From: Pseudomonas sp. S35
GTDB lineage: Bacteria > Pseudomonadota > Gammaproteobacteria > Pseudomonadales > Pseudomonadaceae
DNA: 64,000 nt
Assembly (NCBI RefSeq): GCF_009866765.1
Contig: NZ_CP019431.1
Coordinates: forward strand, 2,356,001-2,420,000
Direction: 5' to 3'
Within the stretch, counting starts at the first letter, position 1; each line of letters begins with the position of its first letter. The position numbers and the translations under genes were made by a program. Below the pieces are notes generated by a model that was not told the origin of the DNA, did not search any database, and was given only the letters and a program-made list of their open reading frames with translations. Of this stretch, positions 1 to 8,370 are shown in pieces.

Positions 1-693
1 GCGGCTGCGGGCTTCTTCAGCCAGCACTTCGAGGAAGCGCGAATGGGGGTCATCGGTCTCATCGCAATGCACATCCACCAGGCAACCGGTGCGCTCGGCC
101 AGGTCCATCAGGAACTTCACCGAACTCACGCCTTGGTCGCGGGTGTATTCGAAGTGGGGGATGCCGCCGATCACGTCGGCGCCCAGGCGGATGGCTTCTT
201 CCATCAGTTCGCGGCCGTTGCGATAAGACTCGATGCCTTCCTGAGGAAAGGCGACGATTTGCAGGTCGATCAGGTGCGTGCTTTCCTCGCGGACTTGCAG
301 CATGGCCTTGAGCGCGGTGAGGCCTGGATCGGTGACGTCAACGTGTGTGCGTACATGTTGGATGCCGTGCGCGGCGAGGGCCTGGATGGTTTTTTTGGCG
401 CGGGTCTTGGTGTCTTCCAAGGTGATGGTGGCTTTGCGTTCGCCCCAGCATTCGATGCCTTCAAACAACGTGCCGCTCATGTTCCAGCGCGGTTCGCCAG
501 CGGTAAGGGTGGCGTCGAGGTGGATGTGCGGTTCGACGAAGGGCGGGATGACCAGGTTGCCGGCGGCGTCCAGGTCGTCGGCGTTCAATACAGGCGCTGT
601 CGCCTGTGGGGTGATGCTGGCGATCCGGCCGTTTTCCAGGTGCAGATCATGCAGGCCTTCACGGTTACGCAGGCGGGCGTTGATGATGTGCAT
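1..693 (-). CDS. codA: Cytosine deaminase, C-terminus cut by window edge
   Basis: Amidohydrolase that deaminates cytosine to uracil in the cytoplasm (pyrimidine salvage). The visible 231 residues begin [10 protein letters not shown] and contain the metal-binding motif HIHLD (His56, His58), then [16 protein letters not shown] and [11 protein letters not shown], all matching the E. coli CodA N-terminal half closely. The ATG at 693 follows an AAGAGGAA ribosome site. The gene is the last of codB-pucR-codA, 25 bp after the regulator stop. The remainder, roughly 190 residues in this family, lies beyond base 1. Confidence 0.93.
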   Translation of the reverse strand, partial: MHIINARLRNREGLHDLHLENGRIASITPQATAPVLNADDLDAAGNLVIPPFVEPHIHLDATLTAGEPRWNMSGTLFEGIECWGERKATITLEDTKTRAKKTIQALAAHGIQHVRTHVDVTDPGLTALKAMLQVREESTHLIDLQIVAFPQEGIESYRNGRELMEEAIRLGADVIGGIPHFEYTRDQGVSSVKFLMDLAERTGCLVDVHCDETDDPHSRFLEVLAEEARSR

Positions 694-718
694 GGGCAAG
701 TTCCTCTTGGCTAAAAAG

Positions 719-1924
719 TCAGGCAGACAGCCGCCAGATCATCAGGGCAATGCCGATGTCCAGGCGGTCATATGAATTATCCAGCGTCAGCCCGCACAGG
801 GCTTCGATGCGCTGGACGCGGTGGGTCATGGTATTGCGGTGCAGGGCCAGGCGCTGGGCGGCGGCCATCAGGTTACCATTCTCGTGGAACCAGGCTTCCA
901 GGGTTGGCATCAAGCTGGGGCCATGATGCGCGTCGTGGCGCAGCAACGGCCCCAGTCGCTCATTCAGAAATTGGTCGAGCAGCGCACGATCACGCACGCC
1001 GCTGAGCAACTTGAGCACGCCCAGTTCGTCATACACGCACAGCCCGGCGCGCTCGCTGAACCGTCGCGCGGCGGCCAACGCCTGGCGTGCTTCATCCTGC
1101 GCCTGGGCCAGCCGCGCAGGAGGGTGCGCGGCAGCGCTAAGGCCGACAAACAACTTGAGCGGCGCCAGGCGCAGGTTCAGTGGGTTCAGCCAGTTCGCCA
1201 ATTGCTGGCGGTTGGCCAAGGCGGCGCCAGCATCCGAGGCTGGCAGCAGCAGAGTCCATTGCCCGGCTCGGCCCAGCACCGGTAATGCTGCCGACAGCTG
1301 GCGCAAGCGACGACCGATGCTGTCGTGTTGCCGGGCCAGTTGCGCCTCTACCTGCGGTGTATCGCCTTGAGCGAACAACGATTCGCTGCCCTCCAGTTGC
1401 AACTGCACAACCTGCCAATGCCCGGCCAGCGGCATATCCAATTGCGCGGCGCGGTGCAACAGCACCTCCAGGGATTGGTAGTCACCGGTCAACAAACGTT
1501 CCAGCACATCATGGCGCGAACGGCCCAATTGCTCGGACTGGATCAGCGCGGAGCCAATCGCCTGGGTCACCAGCACCATTTTCAGCGAGTAGGGCTGCTC
1601 GATCAGCGGCATGCCCGCGGCTTCGGCGGCGTCCAGTAACCGCTGGGGAATCAGCTGGATATACGCCGGCCCGGTGAGAATTACCAGGCCGGCCACTTGG
1701 CGCTGACAGGCTTCTTCCAGCAGTTGCAGCAGATTGGCGTCATCGCGCGGGTGGTTGATGCCGGTGACGAACACCAGTTCGCCCCCCAGCACCCACTCGG
1801 CGATCCCACTGTTCTCTGCCACGTAGGGCCATCGCACGCGGTTATCCAGACCGTCCTGGCCAGCGCGCAGGCGCATCGATTCCAGACCAGGCAAGGCCAG
1901 CACATCGGCGACGGTCAGGCTCAT
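719..1924 (-). CDS. PucR-family transcriptional regulator
   Basis: A 401-residue regulator with the PucR layout: N-terminal purine-catabolism-type domain (about residues 5-125), a central GGDEF-like region, and a C-terminal helix-turn-helix around [16 protein letters not shown]. Such proteins sense purine or pyrimidine intermediates. Its ATG overlaps the codB stop (ATGA), so the two are translationally coupled, and codA follows. A position between permease and deaminase strongly suggests that it controls this cytosine operon; that link is inference. The effector cannot be read from sequence. Confidence 0.9.
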   Translation of the reverse strand: MSLTVADVLALPGLESMRLRAGQDGLDNRVRWPYVAENSGIAEWVLGGELVFVTGINHPRDDANLLQLLEEACQRQVAGLVILTGPAYIQLIPQRLLDAAEAAGMPLIEQPYSLKMVLVTQAIGSALIQSEQLGRSRHDVLERLLTGDYQSLEVLLHRAAQLDMPLAGHWQVVQLQLEGSESLFAQGDTPQVEAQLARQHDSIGRRLRQLSAALPVLGRAGQWTLLLPASDAGAALANRQQLANWLNPLNLRLAPLKLFVGLSAAAHPPARLAQAQDEARQALAAARRFSERAGLCVYDELGVLKLLSGVRDRALLDQFLNERLGPLLRHDAHHGPSLMPTLEAWFHENGNLMAAAQRLALHRNTMTHRVQRIEALCGLTLDNSYDRLDIGIALMIWRLSA

Positions 1925-3189
1925 GCCTGGGCGTCAGCCAGTGGAGCGCGCACGCGCAATGCGGCGCTCAGCGCGATGTAGGTCAGCGACGCGGCAGCGA
2001 TCCCCACCAACGGCGCGACCCACGGCGAGTTGAATGCCAGCACGGTGCCCACGGCATACGCCGCCAGCCCAGGCCAGTTGAACGCCGGCAGGCGCGCGTC
2101 GGCCAGGCGTGGGTACTCGCCGCGGTAGCGGTAGAAGAAGTCCGCCATGATGACGCCACCAATCGGCGGAATCACCGTACCCAGCAGGATCAGGTAGGGC
2201 ACCAGCAGGTCGTACATGCCGAGCAAGGCCAGCAACGTTCCGATCACGGCGCCGGCCAGGGTGACGGTCTTGCGGCGCTTGGTGCGCAACAGATTGCAAC
2301 CGGCCACGGCGAAGTTGTAGATGGTGTTGTCCTGGGTGCTCCAGATATTGAGCAGCAACATGGCCATTGCGGCCATGGCAAAGCCTTGCAGCAGCAACAC
2401 TTCGACCACGTCCGGTTGCTGATAGACGATGGCGCCATAGGCCCCGACCAACACCATCAGGCCATTGCCGATAAAGAAGCCGATCAGGCTGGCCAATACC
2501 GCCACCCTGGCCGAGCGGGAAAACCGCGTCCAGTTGGTGGCCTGGGTTGCGCCGCTGACAAAAGTACCGAACACCAAGGTGATTGCCGTCGATAAGTCCA
2601 GTTCAGCGGTCGGCACCACCGCCAGCAGCCCGTCCCAACCGCCAACTTTCATCGTGGCGACCCACATCGACACAAACAGCAACAGGCCCATAGCCGGCAC
2701 CGCGATGTAGGAAAGAATTTCCAGGCCGCGATAACCCACGTAGGCCGTAGCGCAAAACATTAGGCCAAACACCACCATCAGCGCCAATACGCTGCCTTGG
2801 CTTAACTCGAAATATTTGCCCAGTACCACCGCGGCGGTGGCGGTGCCCCAGGCGTACCAGCCGATCTGGGTAAAGCCGAGGATCAAGTCGCTGAGTTTGC
2901 TGCCCACTTCGCCGAAGCAGAAACGCCCCATCAAGACTGAGTTCAAGCCGCTCTTGAACGCGATATAGCCCAGGCCTGCGGCGTAAATACCCAACAGCAG
3001 GTTACCCAATGCCACCACGCCGAGCATGTCGGTGAAACTGAACGCCACCCCCAGTTTGCCGCCGGCGAACATGGTCGCGGTAAAAAATGTAAAGCCCAGC
3101 AGCACCATGGCGGTAGACGCCAGGCCCTTGCGCGCATGCATGGGGACTTCGCTTAACGGGTAGTCATTGCCTGGTTCTTGCTGCGTCAT
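1921..3189 (-). CDS. codB: NCS1-family cytosine permease
   Basis: A 422-residue inner-membrane protein of the nucleobase:cation symporter-1 family with about 12 hydrophobic segments. Recognisable blocks are PMHARKGLAS near the N-terminus, GWYAWGTATAA, and GATQATNWTRFSRSA in the middle. The start at 3189 (MTQQEPGNDY) is preferred over upstream in-frame codons because a GGGAGTAAGGCAC leader precedes it and NCS1 proteins begin close to this point. It imports cytosine for the deaminase encoded two genes downstream. It is the first gene of the operon, with a palindrome in its promoter region (3274-3288). Confidence 0.9.
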   Translation of the reverse strand: MTQQEPGNDYPLSEVPMHARKGLASTAMVLLGFTFFTATMFAGGKLGVAFSFTDMLGVVALGNLLLGIYAAGLGYIAFKSGLNSVLMGRFCFGEVGSKLSDLILGFTQIGWYAWGTATAAVVLGKYFELSQGSVLALMVVFGLMFCATAYVGYRGLEILSYIAVPAMGLLLFVSMWVATMKVGGWDGLLAVVPTAELDLSTAITLVFGTFVSGATQATNWTRFSRSARVAVLASLIGFFIGNGLMVLVGAYGAIVYQQPDVVEVLLLQGFAMAAMAMLLLNIWSTQDNTIYNFAVAGCNLLRTKRRKTVTLAGAVIGTLLALLGMYDLLVPYLILLGTVIPPIGGVIMADFFYRYRGEYPRLADARLPAFNWPGLAAYAVGTVLAFNSPWVAPLVGIAAASLTYIALSAALRVRAPLADAQA

Positions 3190-3273
3190 GTGCCTTACTC
3201 CCTGAATGAGTGACGCTGGCCTATTGCACCGCGCGTGCCAGGTCCGCAGCAGTGACGCGCGCACGGTGGGCGC

Positions 3274-3297
3274 TGTGCACCGTGCACAACATTTATA
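3274..3297 (-). promoter_or_regulatory. Candidate promoter and 15-bp operator for codB-pucR-codA
   Basis: Reading toward codB, a TATAAAT -10-like box (3297-3291) is followed after two bases by the perfect palindrome TGTGCAC-C-GTGCACA (3274-3288, shown on the plus strand). No good -35 is visible. A dyad placed just past the -10 would overlap the transcription start, a usual site for a repressor or dual regulator. PucR is the obvious candidate ligand but this is inference. Confidence 0.45.
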
Positions 3298-3393
3298 GCC
3301 AAACAGGGAGGAAATGCAGGAGGGAGTGTTCGTGATGCCCAGTGGGGCACGAAAGCAGTGCAGGGGTGATACAAAATGGATCAGAAAATAATC

Positions 3394-3423
3394 TGTGGCG
3401 AGGGAGCAAGCTCACTCGCCACA
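3394..3423. repeat. REP-type palindrome
   Basis: Inverted repeat TGTGGCGAG (3394-3402) and CTCGCCACA (3415-3423) enclosing GGAGCAAGCTCA. It has the form of the extragenic palindromes scattered in Pseudomonas fluorescens-group genomes, and sits between codB and queD. It may also act as a hairpin at the end of the queD transcript. Confidence 0.7.
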
Positions 3424-3458
3424 AGTCAACCGCAAGGGTGTTTTTTTACAGCGCAGGC

Positions 3459-3815
3459 TTACTCGCCGCGATAGATACAGCCGCTGGTGCAGGTCTCATG
3501 GATGCGAATCGCGCTGAGCTCTGGCAACAGTGGTTTGAGTTCATTCCAGATCCACTTGGCCAGCACTTCGCTGGTGGGGTTTTCCAGGCCAGGGATGTCA
3601 TTTAGGTAGTTGTGGTCGAGGCGTTCATAGAGCGGCTTGAAAATCGCCTTGATCTCCGAGAAGTCGCGAATCCAGCCGGTATGGGGATCCAGGTCGCCGC
3701 TCAGGTGGATCGCCACCTTGAACGAATGCCCATGCAGGCGCCCGCATTTGTGGCCATCCGGCACGTGTGGCAGGCGGTGGGCGGACTCGAACGTAAACTC
3801 TTTGAAGATTTCCAC
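3459..3815 (-). CDS. queD: 6-carboxy-5,6,7,8-tetrahydropterin synthase
   Basis: Makes 6-carboxytetrahydropterin from 7,8-dihydroneopterin triphosphate, the first committed step of queuosine/7-deazaguanine synthesis in the cytoplasm. The 118 residues match E. coli QueD almost end to end. Zinc ligands are His13, His28 and His30 ([16 protein letters not shown]), the catalytic Cys is Cys24 (GHKCGR), and [15 protein letters not shown] and ETCTSGC are conserved. No other que gene is nearby. It lies 63 bp downstream of the AlpA-type gene on the same strand, and the direct repeat TGTACTGAT occurs twice just upstream (3872-3892). Confidence 0.96.
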   Translation of the reverse strand: MEIFKEFTFESAHRLPHVPDGHKCGRLHGHSFKVAIHLSGDLDPHTGWIRDFSEIKAIFKPLYERLDHNYLNDIPGLENPTSEVLAKWIWNELKPLLPELSAIRIHETCTSGCIYRGE

Positions 3816-3878
3816 GGTGTGACCTGTAGGGCTTGTGTTGCGTGGCTTTGGGGATATTGTCAGTAGTTGGTGTACTGA

Positions 3879-4091
3879 TCAATGTACTGATTGGTCGTTG
3901 CTGGGCGTTGTTGCGGTCATCCATTCAGCGATAGCCGACTGGCGCCAGGCGACCGAATTGGGGCCTATTCTAACCTGTTTTGGGAATGTGCCCTCCCTGA
4001 TCCGTCGATAAACAGTATGGCGGCCCAGGCCAGTGGTACGCAGCACCTCGTCGCGGCGCAGGAAACGATCAATATTTTCTGCGATAGCCAT
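3879..4091 (-). CDS. AlpA-type small helix-turn-helix protein
   Basis: A 70-residue DNA-binding protein of the AlpA (phage excisionase/regulator) family. The winged-HTH core runs from LRRDEVLRTTGLGRHTVYR through GTFPKQVRIG to WRQSAIAEWM, the usual AlpA ending. A GGAGG-like leader (GAGGTATCCCT) supports the ATG at 4091. AlpA homologues normally sit in prophages or integrative elements and regulate an integrase, but no integrase or phage gene is in reach here. The 270 bp upstream (4092-4363) hold no gene, only a short GC-rich inverted repeat GCCCGC/GCGGGC at 4181-4197. Probably a relic or a domesticated regulator. Confidence 0.8.
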   Translation of the reverse strand: MAIAENIDRFLRRDEVLRTTGLGRHTVYRRIREGTFPKQVRIGPNSVAWRQSAIAEWMTATTPSNDQSVH

Positions 4092-4363
4092 AGGGATACC
4101 TCGCCACGCCGTTGTCGGGTGGATTATTCATATGTCGTGTTCTTGCCGCTCCGCTACCTGCTTCAGGTTTTAAACAGATAGCCCGCGCCCGGCGGGCTGG
4201 GCTTGAGGTAGGGGCAATCTTTCTTTGAGATTCGGCCATCTCTCAAAACTGTTCCTGGTGTACTGGGTTCTGCGAAGGGATTTTCACAGTATTTTCAGCT
4301 CGGTCAGGTATCTGGCAGGCGACGCGTTTAACCGCTTGATCACGCGCCGCGCATACCGCTGGG

Positions 4364-5443
4364 TCAAAGCGCCTGCAAGCGCTCGCCCAGGCCTGCGTTA
4401 TCCGCCAGTTGCAGAAATTCATCCCCCAGCCGCTGGCTTTCGCTCATTGCGGTCTGCCAGTACTTATTGCGGCTTTTGTCGTCGCCCAAAAAGCGTTTGA
4501 AGTCGCTGCGGTCTGGCAGTTTGCCGTGGGGCAGGCGGGCCAGGTAGTCCTTGGACGGTGCCAGTAGCAACACATCCTGCAACCCCTGTTGATTGCTGCG
4601 CCGCCAGGGCAGGCCCTTGTCGAACCAGCCGGGGATGACCCGGTCGGTGAAGTGCGGGTACAGCACGATGTCATTGCCGTGGTAGGGCAGGTCGAGGTGG
4701 TAGTCCAGCAGGCCGCCGTCGCGGTAGGTGCCTGCGCCTGCGCCAGGCAGGTCGCGCACGCCTTGCATCACCATGGGGATCGAACCTGAGGCGAGAAGCG
4801 CCTGACGCAGGTTGCCGATGTTCAACGCGAGAAAACGCGACGGGAAATCCTCCAGCGGATGCACCGGTGGCAGCTGGCGTGGGTCGTGGATGATCAGCCG
4901 TTCAAAGTGGCGCGACAACCGCGCGCGGCCACGCAGGTTATCGGCGATCACCGACGACAGGCCCAGGCCCAGGCGCCCACGGTGGTCATCGGCGAGCAGG
5001 CCGTGGCTTTTGACCACCATGATGTTCAGGCGGTAGCCGGGGTTGTCCAGCACCCTGGCATCGCGACCGGCAAGCAGGTCGTCGAGCATGCGCTGGCAAC
5101 TCTGGCTGACGTCGGCCATCGTCACACCTTTGGCAAAGCTTTGTTCGTTGTACAGGCGGCCGAGGTCCAGCAGGCCTTGCACCGGGTCGGGCAGGCACGC
5201 GCTGGCAAAGCGCCAGGAGCCGATGGAGGCGCCGATCAGTGCCCGTTCCCGTGGCGCCCGGGACAGCCAGTCGCCGAACAGTGCCAGGTCCAGGCCCTGG
5301 ATGCCCAGCGCCTTGGGGCCACCGGCGGCGCCGGGGAGGATGCCGACGTCGGCAGGCTTGAGGCCCTGTTCGCGAATGCGCGTAAAGGCACGTTTGCCGG
5401 CCTTGAGCGTCAGCGCGGGAAACTTGATGTGGATGGCTGTCAT
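4364..5443 (-). CDS. Patatin-like phospholipase
   Basis: A 359-residue lipid acyl hydrolase. The patatin features are an oxyanion loop (PGAAGGPKALGI), the nucleophile elbow GASIGS (G-x-S-x-G) and the DGG motif with catalytic Asp (YRDGGLLDYH). The start at 5443 (MTAIHIKFPA) is chosen because codons farther upstream read into a REP element (5466-5507). No signal peptide is evident, so it is probably cytoplasmic or membrane-associated. Substrate unknown. It is monocistronic, followed by the intergenic stretch before the AlpA-type gene. Confidence 0.85.
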   Translation of the reverse strand: MTAIHIKFPALTLKAGKRAFTRIREQGLKPADVGILPGAAGGPKALGIQGLDLALFGDWLSRAPRERALIGASIGSWRFASACLPDPVQGLLDLGRLYNEQSFAKGVTMADVSQSCQRMLDDLLAGRDARVLDNPGYRLNIMVVKSHGLLADDHRGRLGLGLSSVIADNLRGRARLSRHFERLIIHDPRQLPPVHPLEDFPSRFLALNIGNLRQALLASGSIPMVMQGVRDLPGAGAGTYRDGGLLDYHLDLPYHGNDIVLYPHFTDRVIPGWFDKGLPWRRSNQQGLQDVLLLAPSKDYLARLPHGKLPDRSDFKRFLGDDKSRNKYWQTAMSESQRLGDEFLQLADNAGLGERLQAL

Positions 5444-5465
5444 ACCGGTCTCTATTGAAACGAGG

Positions 5466-5507
5466 TGTAGGAGCAAGTTGCTCGCGAAAAACGTCAACGA
5501 TAACGCG
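5466..5507. repeat. REP element
   Basis: Begins TGTAGGAGCAAGTTGCTCGC and continues with AACGTCAACGATAACGCG. The same sequence family recurs at 47627-47724, where two copies face each other, and near the patatin start it extends an otherwise spurious reading frame. It is a solo copy of the group's extragenic palindrome. Confidence 0.75.
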
Positions 5508-5549
5508 TGAATCCGGAATAAACACCGTAGTCCATTGCATCGGCATGAA

Positions 5550-5581
5550 ATTGCCATGGTGGCAATTCAGTTTCAGTTAAG
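5550..5581. promoter_or_regulatory. Dyad and direct repeats upstream of the PepSY/two-component operon
   Basis: A perfect 17-bp palindrome ATTGCCA-TGG-TGGCAAT (5550-5566) is followed by the direct repeat TTCAG/TTTCAG (5566-5576) and TTAAG. It lies 55-85 bp before the first PepSY gene. OmpR-type regulators bind direct repeats, so the response regulator of this operon may bind here to control itself; this is inference. Confidence 0.4.
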
Positions 5582-5636
5582 TTGCAGCGGGTACCGTGGC
5601 CAGCGTAGGAATAACATCGTGTAACGGAGACTTATC

Positions 5637-5939
5637 ATGAAACGCCTCACAGCTCTGGTCGCCGCCGCTATCATCACCTCCCTGGCGACCCAGGCCGGAG
5701 CCGTGGACCCTGACAAACCACTGACCGTGCCCGCCACTGTTACAATTGTCGCGTTCGATCAGTTGGAAGCCACTGCCCTGGCCTTGCACCCAGGTGCGAC
5801 GCTGGTGGACACCGATCTGGATGAGGAATACGGCAAGTACGTTTATGAGGTCGAGCTGGAAGATCGCGACGGCATTGAGTGGGACGTTGAATTGGACGCG
5901 CTCACCGGGCAGGTTCTCAAGAATCATCAGGATACGTAA
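5637..5939 (+). CDS. PepSY-domain periplasmic protein, first copy
   Basis: A 100-residue exported protein. A signal peptide (MKRLTALVAAAIITSLATQA, cleavage near residue 22) is followed by a single PepSY domain: a helix with alternating leucines (QLEATALALHPGATL), then DEEYGKYVYEVELEDRDG, and a C-terminal LDALTGQVLKNHQD. PepSY modules act as small periplasmic inhibitors or sensors. The stop TAA shares one base with the next ATG. It is paralogous to the next gene and co-transcribed with a two-component system, so it may modulate the kinase sensor domain; that is inference. Confidence 0.88.
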   Translation: MKRLTALVAAAIITSLATQAGAVDPDKPLTVPATVTIVAFDQLEATALALHPGATLVDTDLDEEYGKYVYEVELEDRDGIEWDVELDALTGQVLKNHQDT

Positions 5940-6250
5940 TGAAGGTAAATTTACGCACCGGCAGTCGAGTTGCTTTGTTGCTGGTGGTCTTCTGCTCGGG
6001 TTTGCAGGCCCGCGACCTCAACCAGGACGAAGCCTTGGCACTGCGTCAGCAAGGCGTGATTCTGCCGCTGGAGCAGCTGTTGCAGCAGGCTATGGCACGG
6101 TATCCGGGCTCTCGCATGCTGGAAGCCGAACTGGAAAAGAAACACGGCCAATATGCATATGAAGTGGAGTTGGTGACCACCGACGGCGTGGTGCGTGAAA
6201 TTAAGCTGGACGCGACCAACGGTGTGCTGATCAAAGACGAGGAAGACTGA
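5939..6250 (+). CDS. PepSY-domain periplasmic protein, second copy
   Basis: A 103-residue exported protein with a signal peptide to about residue 25 (ending CSGLQA) and one PepSY domain ([48 protein letters not shown]). It aligns with the preceding protein over the whole domain, so the pair arose by tandem duplication. Both ends overlap neighbours by one base (TAATG before, TGATG after), which makes the four-gene operon translationally coupled. The pair is acidic, which would suit metal or cation sensing, but no metal site can be identified. Confidence 0.88.
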   Translation: MKVNLRTGSRVALLLVVFCSGLQARDLNQDEALALRQQGVILPLEQLLQQAMARYPGSRMLEAELEKKHGQYAYEVELVTTDGVVREIKLDATNGVLIKDEED

Positions 6251-6918
6251 TGCGCCTGCTTCTGGTGGAAGACAATGTACCCCTGGCCGATGAACTACTG
6301 GCGGGCCTGCAACGCCAGGGCTACGCCGTCGATTGGCTGGCAGACGGCCGCGACGCCGCGTACCAGGGCCGCAGCGAGCCCTATGACCTGATCATCCTCG
6401 ACCTTGGCCTGCCTGGCCTGCCTGGCCTTGAAGTCCTTGCGCAATGGCGCGCCGCCGCATTGGCTACCCCGGTGCTGGTCCTCACCGCCCGCGATTCCTG
6501 GGCCGAGCGTATCGAAGGGCTCAAGGCCGGTGCCGACGACTACCTGAGCAAACCCTTTCACCCTGAAGAGTTGCACCTGCGCATCCAGGCGCTGTTGCGC
6601 CGCTCCCACGGCCAGGCCAACCAGCCCACGTTGCAAGCCGCTGGCCTGCACTTGGATGAAGGCCGCCAGTGCGTATTGCGTGATGGCGCCGAGATCCAGT
6701 TGACCGCCGCCGAATTTCGCCTGTTGCGCTATTTCATGCTGCACCCCGAGCAGATCCTGTCGAAGAGCCACCTGGCTGAGCATTTGTATGACGGCGAGAC
6801 TGAGCGCGATTCCAATGTGCTGGAAGTCCATGTCAACCACCTGCGCCGCAAGTTGGGGCGCAGCGTGATCGAAACACGACGCGGCCAGGGCTACCGGTTT
6901 GGCGCCGGCCCTGCATGA
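6250..6918 (+). CDS. OmpR-family response regulator
   Basis: A 222-residue two-component regulator. The receiver domain shows the acidic pair Glu7/Asp8, phosphoacceptor Asp51 ([10 protein letters not shown]), Thr79 and Lys101 (YLSKPF). The winged-helix DNA-binding domain runs from about residue 125 to the end ([39 protein letters not shown]). It overlaps the kinase gene by ATGA. It belongs to the PhoP/QseB-like group by sequence style. The target genes are unknown; the PepSY genes in the same operon are likely among them. Confidence 0.95.
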   Translation: MRLLLVEDNVPLADELLAGLQRQGYAVDWLADGRDAAYQGRSEPYDLIILDLGLPGLPGLEVLAQWRAAALATPVLVLTARDSWAERIEGLKAGADDYLSKPFHPEELHLRIQALLRRSHGQANQPTLQAAGLHLDEGRQCVLRDGAEIQLTAAEFRLLRYFMLHPEQILSKSHLAEHLYDGETERDSNVLEVHVNHLRRKLGRSVIETRRGQGYRFGAGPA

Positions 6919-8228
6919 AGTCGATTCAGCGCCGCCTTAGCCTGGGCCTGATCAGCGTGATGGTGATCGTCGGCGTGGTGCTGGCACAAACCAGCCTGTG
7001 GCTGTTCGAAGCGGGCTTGCAGCGCTACCTGGAAGCCGGGCTGCGCAACGACGCCGAAAACCTGTTGGTGGCGCTGGTGCGCGGGCCCAACGGCGTACAG
7101 CTGGATGAACAGCGCTTGTCGCCGGCCTATCAGCGGCCGTTTTCCGGGCACTATTTCCGTATCGATTTTTCCGACAAGCATTGGCGTTCCCGTTCGCTGT
7201 GGGACCAGGAATTGCCCCAACTGCCAGAAGCCGGGCTCAAGGGCAACCTGCAACTGGGCCCGGAAGGCCAGCAACTGCTGGTGCTGCGCTCGGACTACAA
7301 GCGCTTCGGCCAATCGATTTCCATCAGCGTGGCCCAGGACTACACGCCGGTGCGGGAAAGCTTCCGGCTGATGCGTCAGATTGGCCTGGTACTGGGGTTG
7401 GCAGCGTTGCTGCTGGTGTTGATCCTGCAACGGGTCACTGTGCGCCGAGCCTTGCGCCCGCTGGAAACGGCGCGCAATCAGATCGCCCAGTTGCAGCAGG
7501 GCCAGCGCTCGCAACTCGACACCCAAGTGCCGCTGGAACTGGAGCCGCTGGTGGCGCAGATCAACCACCTGCTGGCCCACACCGAAGACAGCCTCAAACG
7601 CTCGCGCAATGCCCTGGGCAACCTCGGCCATGCGCTGAAAACCCCGCTGGCGGTGCTGTTGAGCGCAGCGTCGAGCGAGGCGCTCAAGGGGCACCCCGAA
7701 CTGAGCAAACTGCTGCGCGACCAACTGGAGCAGGTACAACAACGCCTCAACCGGGAGCTCAACCGCGCACGCCTGGCCGGCGAAACCCTGCCGGGCGCCT
7801 TGTTCGACTGTGAAAAAGAACTGCCCGGTTTGCTAGCCACGCTGAACATGATCCACGGTGATCACCTGGACCTCAGCTACCACGTCGCGCCAGGCCTGCA
7901 ACTGCCGTGGGACCGTGAAGACCTGCTGGAACTGCTCGGCAACCTGTTGGACAACGCCTGCAAATGGGCGGATGCCGAAGTGCGCCTGACGGTCGCTGCA
8001 ACTGAGCACCGTTACCTGCTGGCGGTGGAAGACGATGGCCCGGGTATTCCCGAGGCCCAGCGCGACCAGGTGTTCAGCCGGGGCGCACGCCTGGATGAAC
8101 AGATTCACGGCCATGGCCTGGGGCTGGGTATCGTGCGCGATATCGTCGAGGTGTGGGGCGGGGTGTTGCAGTTGCAGGAGAGTGAGTTGGGTGGGCTCAA
8201 GGTGCTGATCGAGTTACCGCACCGCTAG
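6915..8228 (+). CDS. Sensor histidine kinase
   Basis: A 437-residue inner-membrane kinase: TM1 (about 10-30), a periplasmic sensor of about 120 residues, TM2 (about 153-172), HAMP, H-box with His239 ([13 protein letters not shown]), N-box ([14 protein letters not shown]), G1 (VEDDGPGIP) and G2 ([14 protein letters not shown]). It phosphorylates the adjacent regulator. The periplasmic domain has no recognised ligand family. The PepSY proteins are exported to the same compartment and are plausible partners of that domain. Confidence 0.95.
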   Translation: MKSIQRRLSLGLISVMVIVGVVLAQTSLWLFEAGLQRYLEAGLRNDAENLLVALVRGPNGVQLDEQRLSPAYQRPFSGHYFRIDFSDKHWRSRSLWDQELPQLPEAGLKGNLQLGPEGQQLLVLRSDYKRFGQSISISVAQDYTPVRESFRLMRQIGLVLGLAALLLVLILQRVTVRRALRPLETARNQIAQLQQGQRSQLDTQVPLELEPLVAQINHLLAHTEDSLKRSRNALGNLGHALKTPLAVLLSAASSEALKGHPELSKLLRDQLEQVQQRLNRELNRARLAGETLPGALFDCEKELPGLLATLNMIHGDHLDLSYHVAPGLQLPWDREDLLELLGNLLDNACKWADAEVRLTVAATEHRYLLAVEDDGPGIPEAQRDQVFSRGARLDEQIHGHGLGLGIVRDIVEVWGGVLQLQESELGGLKVLIELPHR

Positions 8229-8258
8229 ATCTGGCTACCCGTAGCGGACGTATTGACA

Positions 8259-8275
8259 CCCCGCGACCCGCGGGG
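8259..8275. terminator. GC hairpin between convergent genes
   Basis: CCCCGCG-ACC-CGCGGGG lies 31 bp after the kinase stop and about 95 bp before the convergent chemoreceptor stop. It has no T-run, so it is only a possible terminator or REP fragment. Confidence 0.35.
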
Positions 8276-8370
8276 ACGCCAACGCAGCCTCGTTTGCGCT
8301 CGGCAACTGCTACGACCCTAACTTGCAGTTGCCCGGTGAGCGTCAAGACGGTATCTACGGCTGATTCAGA

